In this document: in pieces, positions 49,101-58,900 of the stretch | Layout: every line of letters begins with the position of its first letter | How positions within the stretch are numbered: position 1 is the stretch's first letter | From: Symsagittifera roscoffensis | Taxonomy: Eukaryota > Xenacoelomorpha > Acoela > Convolutidae | Direction: 5' to 3' | Length of the DNA: 64,000 bases | Assembly (NCBI RefSeq): GCF_963678635.1 | Contig: NC_087068.1 | Span: forward strand, 11,788,027-11,852,026 | Notes under the pieces: generated by a model | What the model saw: only the letters and a program-made list of their open reading frames with translations | Told to the model about the DNA's origin: nothing | The model's database searches: none | Made by a program: the position numbers and the translations under genes

Positions 49101-52100
49101 GCGCTCTATTCAGACACCATGTGGTCGCATAAGATTGGCGTCTCCCTCCGGCAGTTGGGCCGCCGCGGGAACGTGGCTTAATTGAACGAAGATCTATTTC
49201 AGCCTCTGACTCCGAACTGAGCAGAAAAGAACAGAACAGAACAATGTAATATATGGATTTTGGTCAAAGCCATCAAAAGAACCATTCACTACAGCTACAA
49301 CTGTCTAGCCTGTTTCATTCCCCCGTCGTCTAAAAGAGAGAGTATATACATATCACAACATACCATTTGCGCAAAAAGAGTGAAGCTAGTAAACAACTGA
49401 AATGAATTCTTCACTTCAGTATAGGTTGTTGCTCCTTATTTCAATATATCCGAATTTCCTGAAAGCTCCCTCTCTCTATTTCTTTCTCTACACTCGCTGA
49501 CCGGAGACGTGAAGTAATCCCCACTGCTAAAAGGCTAATTCATGCTTCATTTATTAGCCTAGTCTGCCCTCGACCGTTAGGCTCCGCCGTGGAATGCGTT
49601 TGTTTTGAAGCGTGACCGAAATCTGAAATAACATGCAGCGCCCTCCTTTACCCGGAAATGCTTAAAATGGATCTTCCCTAATTACGATTAAATTTCAGAC
49701 TAAAAATGAGAGTGAGAGAGATAGAAATCGACTGATTTGGTTAGAGATCCCGTCGAATAAGTTGAAATTTTTTTTCCCATGATTGTATATTTTTCATGCT
49801 AACTATTTGATCCTAAAAATAACGTTGAGGTTCTTCTTTCTTGGAATATGTAAGTAGTGTTTCATATCGGCAAAGCAGGAAAATCTAATGTAGATTTACA
49901 TTTTAATTTAGTTTCTTTGCGCTTGCGATTAGCTAGCGAGAAGAAATCGGAATAAAGACTTTTTTCAGTTAACAAACTAGATTAGCAAAATCATTCAAAT
50001 CATTTGGGCAGCAATTTTAATGGAAGCAGTTAATTCGGGGCAGAAGGATAACTGTTCTGATAGATCGTTTGGTCAACAGATGTTTTTGAGCATGTCTGCA
50101 TTTTAAATTGCCGTTATATTCTATTTTTTTTTCGACTGTTGGTTTCAAACCAGCATTTTTAAATTTTAAGTTCTTTTCTTGCTTCTCGTTTTTCGCTTCA
50201 AGGTTTCTTAGACTTTTAATGTATTTGGCTGATATTATATCTGATTATTTGCCTCATAATTCTTCATTTGAAGGACTAAAAATTTTTAATATTCTTCCGG
50301 CCTTCGCGAGCTTTCGGTCATTCGCGCCTTTAGCGCCGCTTGATAAATTTTGTTTTGCAATACTTATTTAACACTGCATTTTTGTCTCAGCATCTCCAAA
50401 TTGAACCACATTCTATACAAACCTAAAAAAATATTAGATTTTTTCAACTTTTTGTGGTTTTTGTCTTTTTTTTCGTCTAGCTGCCGTACTATTTTATCAC
50501 AACCTGAAATTGTTTATTGAAGCTTTGTTTCAACAAAGTAAAACTTAATTTGAACCCTTTTTGGTGACTTCTTGACTGCTGATTTTTCAGTAAATATTTT
50601 TCTCAAATTCTCGAAGCCTATTTTATTGTGCATCTCTCTGCACTTGAAGTTAGAGAGATCATAATGAATTTAAGCTTCGTGCTTTTTAGATGGATTTTCA
50701 CTGATAAATGCAAACTCTCCTTTGATCAGAACGACTCGAAGTAAGCAAATAATTTTTTTACTTTTTTTTCTCTATAATTACGATTTAATTGCAACAGAGG
50801 AAAGTTAAGAGTACCATAGGCTTAAAATCAGTGATTGAAACATTTAGTTATAATTCTAGGGGAAGTACTCTTGGCAGAAGGACCGAATGCCCAAAAATTG
50901 TGTCAGCCAATTAGAATTTGTTTTCGAAACTTCAAAAGAATAAGCTATAAAACCAGTCAGTTTTAGACAGTTTTTAGGGCGTCGATTGCTTAAGAATTTT
51001 CAGTCTTTCGCGCTTGAAATAGTCCCCATCTTTCTACTTAAATTTTCCTATGTTAAGCAGGGTTGGGAAGTTATTTAACATTGTTATTTAACGCTCAGTT
51101 TAACATACAATGTTATTTATATATTCTAACATTAATGTTAGCTATTTCTTACAAAAACACTCCGCATCAGGGGCGGATCTAGGATTTTTCGAAAATTTTG
51201 TCGACCTTTTATTTAGGTCGAGCAAAGTGAATTTCCTAGCTCTCCTAAAGCTCTAGAAAGACCCTGCTTTCTGCTTTGGTAAAATTTTCTGCGCCGGAGG
51301 TAAAAATTTGAAAAACAGGCTAAAAAAAAGGCATTTGTAGTCACTTTTTTGGAAAATTATGACCAAAAAAGTGCGTTTTTTTGGCGCGAGCTCCCCCCTC
51401 AAAATGAGTATATATTGGCGCCTAAGGCGCCTTTAGAAAAATTTAAGGGTCCGTCTATGGTTATCTCAAAATAGTACAAAGGGGGTCCCTTTGGGTCGGC
51501 AGGGGCTCGAATCCCTGAGGGGGAGGCGTCCGCCCCCCTAAATCCACCCCTGCTCTGCATATAACTGTTTTTGCAGATTTGTGCTGAATTTTTTCAGTTC
51601 AGGATTTTTGGTTTATTTTGGAACTCTTTGACGTGATGTATTCACGTTTGGGAAGCTCAGAACCCAACTTGGCGTCAATAAAGCTGGAAAACTGGCATTT
51701 CTCCTCAAGAAACTTATTGCAATTTAATGTGTTGAGTTATTTAGCAATTTAAAATAAATAAGATGTTTTTTTTTCAATAGTTAACTGTTAGTTTGTTATT
51801 TTTGAAAATATCATACAATTTGCCAGCCATGATCTTAAGCAATGATTTATCGATGAACGAACGGATTTATTGAGCAATTATCTCGATGGTGGCCAGTCAA
51901 TAAGCAGAATAGTCTTAGAGCAGAAAGGGTCTAAGAGCAGAAAAACTGTTAAGTATTTATTCATACCGGCTAATAGATGAAAGCAATTATGAGAAACGTC
52001 AATACTACCAAGGTAATTGATAAATTATATTTTAATTGAGTACTTTCATCATCAAGCTTTTAAATTAGTTTCTTGAAAAAATTTCGATCGAAGTACTCAA

Positions 52101-55100
52101 TTTATGCTTAATATATTCGTTTTTTTTTTACAATATTGACAATTCTAGTAGTTGCATTACCGTGTAGCTGATAAAAGTTTTTTCGGTTTTTCTGCTCTTG
52201 GGTCTTTTCTTGTTGTTAGACCATTCTGCTCCGCCTCCTAGCTGGATTCAGCGGTGTAAGCAATAACTTTCCATACAAAAAGTTCCCTTAAGTCTCAACT
52301 TCGTTTTCAAACGCTGGCATGATAAAAGGCTAATTTAATTATTCTTGATTCGATTTGACTGAATTTGATTTGATATTACAAAGTCATGCAAACTCTTCGA
52401 AGTTTAGAATTTTTTTCCTTGTTTAATGAGTTTAATAAATTCCTTTCCTTGTTTTTTTTCAAGTTTTCAAACCCTATGTTGGAGGTTTTTCGTTGTTTTG
52501 GGTATGATTTAGTTTGTTCGTGATTTAAAATAAAATAAACATCTATTAAATGACGTATGATGGCCAAAATAAAATGAAACACAAAAAAAAACAGGCAGTA
52601 AGTAACATCTGACCTATTTTCTCAGTATGAAATAGTTTGAAATCTATTTTGGAGGGCAAATGTAGCTTAGTTGGGTGGCCCAATTATTGGGTTTTATCTT
52701 CATAATAGGTTGAAAGCAAACCATAAAATCTAATTAGGACTTTGCTCGATTAGAATAAAGAGGTCGCTTTCCCGAATAAAGAGGGCGCTTATTTTTATAA
52801 AATTTTTGTGCGTGAAATCATTAAATTTCATGCTTCTTTCGTACGTAATTTAGGTATTTGGGGATTTTCTCTCTATCTTTATTGTTGAAATTGGTAACAA
52901 AATAATGAAATTCAAGGAGTGCGAATACAATTTGCAAATAAACAGTTTGTTTTTCTCATCACTTGCCGTTTAAAGACTTTTTTTTCAAGTCTCGTCCGAG
53001 GAAACACTTCACAGGCTTAGTTCTTTTCATATACGATGTACAGCTATATTACCCCGCTTAGGTGAACATATGATTTATTGTTTCGGCCACTGAAAGTGGG
53101 AAAGAACGAAGGCTGCAGTTCAGGCGCGGATCTAGAATTTCCTCGAGGGTGAGGGCGGTTTTTCATACAGTTTTTGAAACTTTTGTCTGATATTTTTTTA
53201 AGGTCGACAGAATTGATTTTTGAGCCCTCTGGAAAACACTATGAAGATTTTATAAAGGCAAAATTTTCTGGACTTAAACAGGCTTTATGGGGTTTTAAGG
53301 CACTTTAAGGTTTTTTTCGGCGTGCTGTCCCTCATAAAATTTTGTATTAATGGTGCCAAAGGTGCTGTTAGAGCAATTTTAGTGTCGGTCATATCGTAAA
53401 GTAGAGAAATCGAGTCCCTCTATAATTTTCATTTTTTAGTTAGGAGAGGTTAAATTCTTTTCTAGTAAAACGACCATTACGCTATCACCCCGTGCTGAAA
53501 AAATATGTTGGGAAACTTTTTATATAGATGATTTTTTTCAGGAAATCTAAAAATTTATTAAGGCCCAAATTTGATTTGTCGCGGTTAGACTTTCGATTTC
53601 TTTCTAAATTCAGTTCATTTCCTTTGTTAAAAGTAAGGCAAACTCCACTATCGAGCAGCAAAATGCAAAGGTTACGAAAATTGTGATAGTTTTCTTGTTT
53701 CGAAAGTGGAGTTTAGTTTTCAGATATCCAAGTGAAATATAAAATTTTATTTATTGGTACAGTTTTCTCAAATTAAGTTAATTTAAGGAAAAAGTGCCAA
53801 TCATAAGTTGTTCTAGAAATTCAAAGAGCTTTAAGGGCATCTATTTTTTTCTTCAAAAGTTGAGATTTTTTTCAAGAAAGTCAGTGTTTTTTTATGTTCA
53901 CTTGCATCCATTACTTTTTTCCAATCTTCGGTTGGCTATGGTTCAGATTTCTCAGCGAAATAACAACCTTACATATTGATTCAGTTTTCTCAAATTGAAA
54001 TAGTTTATTAGGCTTGCGATTTTTTCAAAAAAGAAATCAGTCGTTTTTTTGTTTAATTGAGTTCATTGACTCTGTTCCAACTGTCTGATTGCTATGTTTT
54101 CCTTTTCTCATAAACTGTCCCATCAAAATTGAAATTAATTGTTCAATTAAACTTGAAATGTGCAATTATCTTTTCGGCATATTCTATTTTGGTAATAATC
54201 TACTGTTCAAAACCTATTCTTCCAAATGTTCAATTGAAAGAATGAGTCCTAGGAATCTCCACTATATAAGCGGCTAAACTCCTGTTTTTGTAGAGAAACC
54301 ACTAGTTTTTGAGTGAAGTCCAATGTTTAAAATTTTGAAATTTACGCATTTCATCCCGCATCATTACGACCTAGTCTAAAAAACATCAAACAGGTACCTC
54401 CAGCTTCAGCTTGGGCCCTATTGATTTTTATCAGATGTTTTAACAGCACTGTGTTTGTAGCATCTTGCACTTATTGGGCAGCCACCGGCTATCCTCGTTT
54501 TTTTATTTGTCTCTGATATATTTTTTGTTTTTTATACATGGAAACGATACTGAAATTTAAATTATTTTAAATAATTATAAATCATAAGCAAAGTTTTTAA
54601 AAATTTATTCACACTCATATTTAAGTGTCTCTCAAATTTAAATGTCACATTTTTAGCAAAAGTCCGAATTTTATAAAGAGTCGATGAGCGTATTTCAGTT
54701 CTTATAATGGTTGCGATTTTTTTTTTTCGTTTTTCTTTTCAGGAAAAGACGTTAAATTTGTTCAGGCTCAAAATTACTTTAATTCTTTTATTTTTAATGC
54801 CTTTACTTCGTTAGAAAGAAGCAAACTTCCTTATCGAACAGCAAAAGGACACGTCAAACGTGATCGAATTTTAGTTTGGAAAGTGGAATTTAATTTTCAG
54901 AATTCCCAGCGACATTTTTTTATGTATCGGTCCAGTTTTCTCAAATTGGGTTAATTTTATCAAATACATGTCAATCATAAACTGGTCTATAAATTCTTGA
55001 AGCTTTAAGGCAATCTATTTGTTGTAATTAGAAAAATGACGTTTTCTCAAACAGAAAGTCAGTATGTTTTTTCTTTTCTTACCGGTTGGCTAATCTTGCT

Positions 55101-58100
55101 TGTGGCGGTTTTTTTTAAGATTTTTTATTAAGATCAAATGAAAGCCATTTTCTTTTTCAAAATTATCTGCGGTAATTTCATATTGATTCAGTTTTCTCGA
55201 ATTAAGGAGTGTCAATTATTAAGAGCCAGGAGGTTCGAAGAGCTTGAAGCTGGGTTGATCCTCTGCGGATCTGTTATATAAATGTTTGTTCGAGTAAATA
55301 GGAGCAATTAGTACGCTCCCATTCCCATCCAGGCTCAGAAGCTTCCGGTTAGTCTTGTTTTCTTTTAGTTTTTCCGTTGCCTTTTTGTTGCGTCTAAGAG
55401 TAATGAACGTAGTGAACGCTCCTATATAGGTTTTGCTGTTTTTTTTGTTTAGGTCTAAAATTTCTTCACGCTCAGTTTGATTTTTCGCGGTTTGACTTGT
55501 GATTCTTTTAATTTCCTTCTCATATTGGGTTAACTTTAACAAAAAAGTTTCCATCATAAATTGTTCTACAAATTCGAAGAGCTTAAAGGCCATACATTTT
55601 TTTTTCTTTAAAATTTAAAAAGTGAAGGATCTTGAAAAAACAAATCAGTTTTTTTTCCAGTTTCCTTGTTTAATTACTCTTTTCCAACTGTTAGTTGGCT
55701 ATGTTTTTGGGTTTGATTCTATGATGTACATGTATCGGAAGACCTTGAGTGTCTTTTAATTCCTTGTTTGTCTGTTTTCTATGTCACGGCGGCTTCTCAC
55801 CTTCTCACGTGTGTATCTAGGATTTTAAATGGATGTTGTTTTCATTTCGGTCACTGGAGAAACATCAGCTTCGATTCCTAACTGAAAAAGTGATTTAAAT
55901 TGGGTCAACTTTTGGTCGACTTCAAGTTCAAACCTGGCCAAAAGGTCTGTTTGAAACTGCTAAAACATTGACTTGTGGTTGATTTTTTCGTTCTAGAAGT
56001 TCGCAAGTTCTTCCAATGCAGCAAAAAAAATTAGCTATTCCAAAAAACTATGATCTGAAAAAAATTACTGATTTTTTTTCTACAACGATAATTTGTTCGA
56101 ATAAAGTTTGTAAAGCTCTGTTATATGGCTGGAATTTCATATAAACTCAAAATTTGCGTTCTCAATGAATATTTGGCGTGGGTTCTTAATATCTGTTCGT
56201 TTTCAAGTTACCTTTCTAACAAGTGTCTTCATTCTCCTGCTGAAACTTATCAATGGTTCGATCAAAAATTATTAGACGATTGGAAACATTAGGTTCGAGA
56301 TCTGAGAAATAACTCAAGATTCGAGATCTGAGATGGTGAGTGATCAAAAATGGTTCAAGTTTTAGTATGATTGGATTTGAGTGTAATTTGAAGCTTTGTT
56401 TTTCAGGCCTGTCTACAACTCAGCCAGGCAAGGGTGCAAAGAAACAACGCATATCATCATTCTCCTCCTCCTCTTCCACACCCTCTCTCCTTCACCCCCA
56501 CCCTCACAACTCCCTGCTTCAAGGTAACAACAACAACAACAACAACAACAGCAGCTCTAACTCCTCCTCCCTACCTCTTCACCACCATCTGCATCACAAC
56601 GCCAACAGCCCCTCACATGCACAACACCACACCCTGTCACCTAGTACCACCCACCCCCACTATTCAACCACACCTACAGGGGGCATCACAACACCTTCTG
56701 TGTCCGGAGGCGGTGGTGGTGGTGGAGCTGGATTGGTTCCCGCACCTCCTCGAGGTCCAATGAGTCAAGGAGGACTAGGCATGGGTGTCTCGAACCCAGC
56801 GGCGGCAATGGCTGCCCTACTGAGCAGCACTTCGCCCCACCATCAGCACCGGATGTTGCACAATAGTGGAGGCACAATCGAGCACTCTGCTGGTGGTTTC
56901 ACTGCATTGTCAAATCACCCTCACCTCGCCTCTTTTCTAGACAACAATCATAATAAAAGTAATTTCACCAGCAACCCCTCTTGCGCCGATACATTCAACA
57001 GAACCGTTTAAAAAATGACTTCGAAAAATAGAAAAGTTATTCGGCTAAAATTCGGCTAAAAAGTGTGAATTAGTACCGAAGACAGTTTATGAACAATTTT
57101 GCTTAATTTACTGGTTTAAATGTTTTAAGATAGTAAATTAAAAGAACTTATTTTACACTTAAAAGGTAGATACCATTTATACCAATTAGCAAGTGCATAC
57201 ATCTGCATCACAATAGCCTTGAATCGATTGAAAAACCCAACTCACCCTGAGTAATAGTATTAAATTATTCTCACCTGAATGAAAAAAAAACTGCTGTTAA
57301 AATTGGCGTTAAAATTGAACTGGCCTAAACTTTTAGTATTTTAAGATTAAATTATGCACGCGTTTATTTGTATGCTACTTTAAATGTTTTCTTGGCTGTG
57401 AATTTTGTTGTGTTTGTAGGGTCTTCGGCTGAGTTCCCCGTGCTTTTCAACTTTGCTTCCGTAGGAGCCTCCTCCTCTTCCGTTGCTCTAAACACTGCCG
57501 TCAGTGCCGCCGCCGCCGCCGCACAAGCCCAAGCGGACAACTCATCAGCAATTGCCGCTCTCTATAGAGATCGTTTAAACAGTAGTGGCAGCATCGGATG
57601 CGGGGGCGGAAACATTCCCCACGGAATGCTATCGCGACATCACAGCACAGACGGGAGCGGAGGAGGGAGCAGCTCAGTTCCTTCACTGTCACCGCTCGGG
57701 GCGAACGGGAGTCAACAACACCTCGCGTCAACTCGGCATGTGAGTTCATCGCACGCACCTTACAACAGTAATAGTCAGAGACAGCGATGGCCTTCCGGCA
57801 CCTCTGGGTCTGCAATGAACCTCGGAACGACACCACAGTTATCCGGAAACAACCTCGCTAGTTTGGAGTCTCCGCATCCTTCGAACTGCAGCTCCTTCTC
57901 AAGTCCTGCAACCACGCCGCCTAGTATGAACTCAGTAAATACAAGTAGTGTTAGTACAGGATCCTCGTTCGTTGACTTGGAAGGCGAGTTGAATATCTCC
58001 TCCACTCCGGAGCAAAGGGGAGAGAGGGATACCTCGTCGCCGACGTTCTTCAAGTACTCGTGCAAGTGTAAACACCAAGAGCAGCCTTACGGTACAGTTC

Positions 58101-58207
58101 ATTGTTCTCAGATGACGGGCGACTATGGCGAGTACTTCCACAGTCTGGTGAATGCACTGGAGAAGTATGGGCCGAACCTGATGCAGAGCGATATCTACAT
58201 TCCCACA
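27631..58207 (+). CDS. divergent nuclear receptor, exons for N-terminus, DBD and long hinge (gene level, 3' end off window)
   Basis: A ligand-type transcription factor of the nuclear receptor superfamily. Four exons (27631-28170, 33646-33798, 56407-56958, 57420-58207) join in frame, all junctions phase 1, giving about 675 codons from the ATG at 27639. Zinc finger 1 is CKIC-X13-CEGC and is followed by KGFFRRSV; CEGCKG is a standard P-box. Finger 2 is C-X9-C-X9-CQEC, where most receptors have C-X5-C first. GFHY-VLSCEGCKGFFRRSV and RRKCQECR are closest by eye to the LXR/EcR (NR1H) group, but RFLSCLEAGM lacks that group's basic RLRKC pattern, so the subfamily stays open. Introns between the fingers and after GMR are common in this superfamily. 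The ligand-binding domain must continue beyond 64000. Confidence 0.88.
28504..28630. mobile_element. short MITE with GACCAAGTTAA termini
   Basis: The left end AGACCAAGTTAAGATCCTCC is repeated inverted at the right end (GGATGTTAACTTGGTCC). A further GTTAACATCCTCCCC sits just left of it (28484-28498), like a nested half element. A related sequence in the opposite orientation lies at about 41150-41250. AAT flanks both sides, perhaps a target duplication. Confidence 0.55.
29780..30340 (+). repeat. dispersed repeat R1 copy
   Basis: It begins near GATGAACGTAGT and continues through ATCGAACAGCAAAA, AAAGGTCACGGAAAA, AGCGGAATAAAA, a TTGATCCAGTTTTCTCAAAT core and TTCAGG. The same order of motifs recurs at least twelve times in the window, always on the + strand. 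Confidence 0.65.
30811..31260 (+). repeat. repeat R2, copy 1
   Basis: It starts with TCCGACTTTCGTAACGAAAG, whose ACTTTCGT/ACGAAAGT arms form a small hairpin, and ends near TGTTATTACTGCTCCAT. It matches 62559-63024 in inverted orientation through landmarks such as GCGGAGATTTAATCCG and ATGGCGTGTGGGAG. No ORF. Element class unknown. Confidence 0.75.
33646..33798 (+). CDS. nuclear receptor exon: zinc finger 2
   Basis: The acceptor is tgttttcag ending at 33645 and the donor is GCAA|gtgagt at 33798/33799, both phase 1. It encodes GFFRRSVTSNTLNRC, then nine residues to the next Cys (one short D-box would have five), KCDINIFYRRKCQECR and FLSCLEAGMRPA. All four zinc Cys of finger 2 are present. Confidence 0.9.
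37442..38350 (-). pseudogene. Ty3/gypsy-type Gag relic, one in-frame TAG
   Basis: A single minus-strand frame of about 303 codons from the ATG at 38350, interrupted by TAG at 38144-38146. Landmarks: a capsid-like region (WEFWFNRFQWGM near the start, YETFQLLARKQ-GESLEQFHS-LSGLAARCNF in the middle, RILRDVFIVNM) and an Arg/Gly-rich nucleocapsid with CYNC...H...C. Such Gag proteins form the particle of LTR retrotransposons. No protease, RT or integrase follows; sequence beyond 37442 is ordinary AT-rich intron. It is markedly more GC-rich than its surroundings, suggesting a late insertion. The flanking LTRs were not identified. Confidence 0.75.
38480..38489 (-). promoter_or_regulatory. candidate primer-binding site of the Gag element
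   Basis: On the minus strand TGGCGCTAAC lies about 130 nt upstream of the Gag ATG. TGGCGC is how primer-binding sites for tRNA-Lys-type primers begin. Nothing else of the LTR is proven, so this is a weak call. Confidence 0.3.
39080..39480 (+). repeat. dispersed repeat R1 copy
   Basis: It contains ACGAACAGCAAACG, GTAAAGGTCACGAAAAACGT, GACCCAGTTTTCTCAAAATG and TCAATCATACC in the family order. The AGGTCA hexamer is intact in this copy. Confidence 0.65.
41100..41270. repeat. G/C-run inverted repeat related to 28504-28630
   Basis: A poly-C tract (about 41119-41131) and a poly-G tract (about 41149-41162) face each other inside AGTTAACATTCT...GGTGTTAACAT. The following TTTTACATGCAGCGC and AAGATCTTAACTTGGTTTAA match, inverted, the MITE at 28504-28630. 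Long G runs may be assembly-sensitive. Confidence 0.5.
42480..42660 (+). repeat. dispersed repeat R1 copy, truncated
   Basis: It shows TTTGTTCACACTCAAGTTTG, GCGGTTTGACTT, CTTCTAGTTTC, AGCGGATTAAAAA and ATTGATTCAGTTTTT in family order, then diverges. Confidence 0.5.
42841..42906 (+). repeat. tRNA-Leu/Ser-like pseudogene or SINE head
   Basis: An A-box-like TGACTGAGTGGTTAG, an anticodon arm GAGA-CTCAAAA-TCTC (loop centre CAA, as in tRNA-Leu) and a B-box-like CAGATCGAATC. The variable arm of a Leu/Ser tRNA is missing and the acceptor stem pairs poorly, so it is not a working tRNA gene. An R1 copy begins downstream at about 43050. Confidence 0.5.
43050..43560 (+). repeat. dispersed repeat R1 copy, diverged
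   Basis: It starts CAATGAACGTAGTGAAGACA, later ATTCTCAGTGGAATGAAA, CGAGCCAGTTTTTTCTAATG, AAGTGCCAATGATAAAAGC and TTCTTGAACATGA, the family order with more substitutions. Confidence 0.5.
44000..46970. other. intron interval without recognised element
   Basis: No repeat partner or coding segment was recognised. The open frame at 44400-44720 has no domain I recognise and no splice context, so it is not called. Confidence 0.4.
46971..48850 (+). repeat. 1.88 kb tandem duplication, copy A
   Basis: From about TAGTGAAAAATTATCTGTTC (46981) to CTCTCCTTTG (48850) this block is repeated immediately downstream with about a dozen differences by eye. It includes a relatively GC-rich patch (47221-47310) and a hairpin AGGCTAAT...ATTAGCCT (about 47660-47690). 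It also includes an 87-codon open frame without an ATG start (48234-48497). Part of it (about 48110-48240) has an older relative at 58490-58640. Confidence 0.9.
48851..50724 (+). repeat. 1.88 kb tandem duplication, copy B
   Basis: It directly abuts copy A. Landmarks are offset by 1877 bp at the start and 1874 bp in the middle, so only small indels separate them (for example a 2-3 nt difference in a T run near 47890 and 49765). Such high identity implies either a very recent event or two haplotypes placed in series by the assembler. Confidence 0.9.
51168..51552. mobile_element. hAT-like MITE with 8-bp target duplication
   Basis: The left end CAGGGGCGGATCTAGGATTT is matched by the inverted right end (CAGGGGTGGATTTAGG when complemented). 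The flanks CTCCGCAT (51160-51167) and CTCTGCAT (51553-51560) agree at 7 of 8 positions, as expected for hAT insertions. 385 bp, no ORF, hence non-autonomous. Confidence 0.8.
53124..53430 (+). mobile_element. diverged left part of the same hAT-like family
   Basis: CAGGCGCGGATCTAGAATTT, then GGTCGACAGAATTGATTT and TGGTGCCAAAGGTGC follow the order seen in 51168-51552. The right terminus was not found, so this copy looks truncated or strongly diverged. Confidence 0.5.
53590..53990 (+). repeat. dispersed repeat R1 copy
   Basis: TATCGAGCAGCAAAATGCAA, TTGTTTCGAAAGTGG, AGTTTTCAGAT, GTACAGTTTTCTCAAATTAA and AGTGCCAATCATAAGTTGTT in family order. A second short core follows at about 53940-53995. Confidence 0.65.
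54105..54705 (+). repeat. repeat R4, copy 1
   Basis: This segment of about 600 bp matches 60790-61365 in direct orientation. Shared landmarks are CAATTGTTCAATT-type sequence, TTACGCATTTCATCCCGCAT, CTTCAGCTTG and TTTGTCTCTGATA. Confidence 0.65.
54660..55130 (+). repeat. dispersed repeat R1 copy
   Basis: CTTTTCAGGAAAAGACGT, TTATCGAACAGCAAAAGG, ACGTGATCGAATTTTAG, CGGTCCAGTTTTCTCAAATT and GTCAATCATAAACTGGTCTA in family order. Confidence 0.65.
55400..55730 (+). repeat. dispersed repeat R1 copy, internally deleted
   Basis: AGTAATGAACGTAGTGAACG, GCGGTTTGACTTGTGAT, CATATTGGGTTAACTTTAAC and CATCATAAATTGTTCTAC occur in family order, but the middle (AACAGCAAAA to CAGCGGAATAAA) is missing. Confidence 0.55.
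56407..56958 (+). CDS. nuclear receptor exon: hinge, first part
   Basis: The acceptor is gtttttcag ending at 56406 (phase 1); joined to the previous exon it gives MRPA-S-LSTTQPGKGAKKQR, whose basic end fits a C-terminal extension of the DBD. It continues Ser-rich, poly-Asn from a CAA-type repeat (56526-56551), His/Pro/Thr-rich and Gly-rich. The donor used here is AAAA|gtaatt at 56958/56959, phase 1, which joins in frame to 57420. A second donor, AAG|gtaaca at 56523/56524, is also phase 1 and has a better consensus, so a shorter alternative exon is possible. Confidence 0.72.
56959..57419 (+). other. short receptor intron
   Basis: 461 bp, AT-rich, joining two phase 1 hinge exons. The frame from the upstream exon stays open only to about 57010. 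If the 56524 donor is used instead, the intron would be about 0.9 kb. Confidence 0.6.
57420..58207 (+). CDS. nuclear receptor exon: hinge, second part, and start of ligand-binding region
   Basis: The acceptor is tgtttgtag ending at 57419 (phase 1) and the donor is ACA|gtgagt at 58207/58208 (phase 0). It encodes SSAEFPVLFNFASVG, a poly-Ala run (57505-57525), a long Ser/Gly/Asn-rich stretch, then FFKYSCKCKHQEQP and a more ordered end, GEYFHSLVNALEKYGPNL, which may be helix 1 of the ligand-binding domain. The domain itself is not in this window. High GC and ordered codon use contrast with the flanking introns. Confidence 0.8.
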
Positions 58208-58489
58208 GTGAGTCACATGTTTTGTTTGCTTCACATAAGTTAAGTTGCAGTCTGCTCATTTTGAGGTTTGAATTGGAGTTCCAAGGTCAAGTCACTGGCA
58301 AGGTCATTTATTTATCATTAATTTGTTCATTTTGATTGTTTAACCGCCTTCGTTCCTAATTCTGTGGACGTTGTTGTTCTATCACTTGCGATGACAAGTT
58401 CACTTTTTATCGCGAACAAACGTTTTCCCTTTGAACTCTTTAGTAAATTGACTGTTTTATTAGGAACCTCAATAAATTCCATGCCCCTG

Positions 58490-58900
58490 CTCGCTTATCA
58501 ACTAGTTGACTTGAATCACTCGGGGCAGCAGTTCTGTTGGAAGCAGTTCATTTAGGGCAGCAGGATATCTGCACTGATAAGTTTTCTGGCGAAGAGATAT
58601 TGTTGCGCATGTCTGAATTTTAAATTGCCCTTCTATTCTTATTTCTTGTTGGTTCTTGTTGCTTTTTCTTTTCTTTAGCGTTTTTTTTTTCGTTTTTTTT
58701 TACACTTACAGTCTTCTTGATTTTGATGATTTGGGTTGAGGTTATATCCAACTGTTCTCATTATAATATGTCTTCGGGAGGACCATTTCGTTTTTTAACT
58801 CATTTGTGCTTGGGGGCTTACATTTTGAACTTTTTGTAGCTCAATTGTTTTCGTCCACCCATTTGTTGCCGCTTAATCAATTTTGTTTTTCATTGCTCAT
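58490..58900 (+). repeat. diverged relative of part of the 1.88 kb duplicated block
   Basis: CGGGGCAGCAG, GGAAGCAGTT, GGGCAGCAGGATA, GCATGTCTGAATTTTAAATT and a later TTATATC segment follow the order of 48126-48390. It is clearly older than the tandem copies. Confidence 0.6.

Larger units (their letters stand above)
33799..56406 (+). other. 22.6 kb receptor intron
   Basis: The exons on either side join as A|GC in phase 1, so no extra exon is required. Contents: a poly-C run (34349-34361), a Gag relic (38350-37442), G-rich inverted repeat (41100-41270), R1 copies, a tRNA-like segment (42841-42906), a 1.88 kb tandem duplication (46971-50724), an hAT-like MITE (51168-51552) and its diverged relative (53124-53430). 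Between 44000 and 46970, and at 34400-37400, I recognise nothing definite. A further cassette exon cannot be excluded. Confidence 0.7.

Noticed and set aside
55219-55593. 124-codon minus-strand open frame, Lys/Glu-rich
   Set aside because: It is antisense to an R1 repeat copy and reads through its motifs; other R1 copies do not keep the frame.
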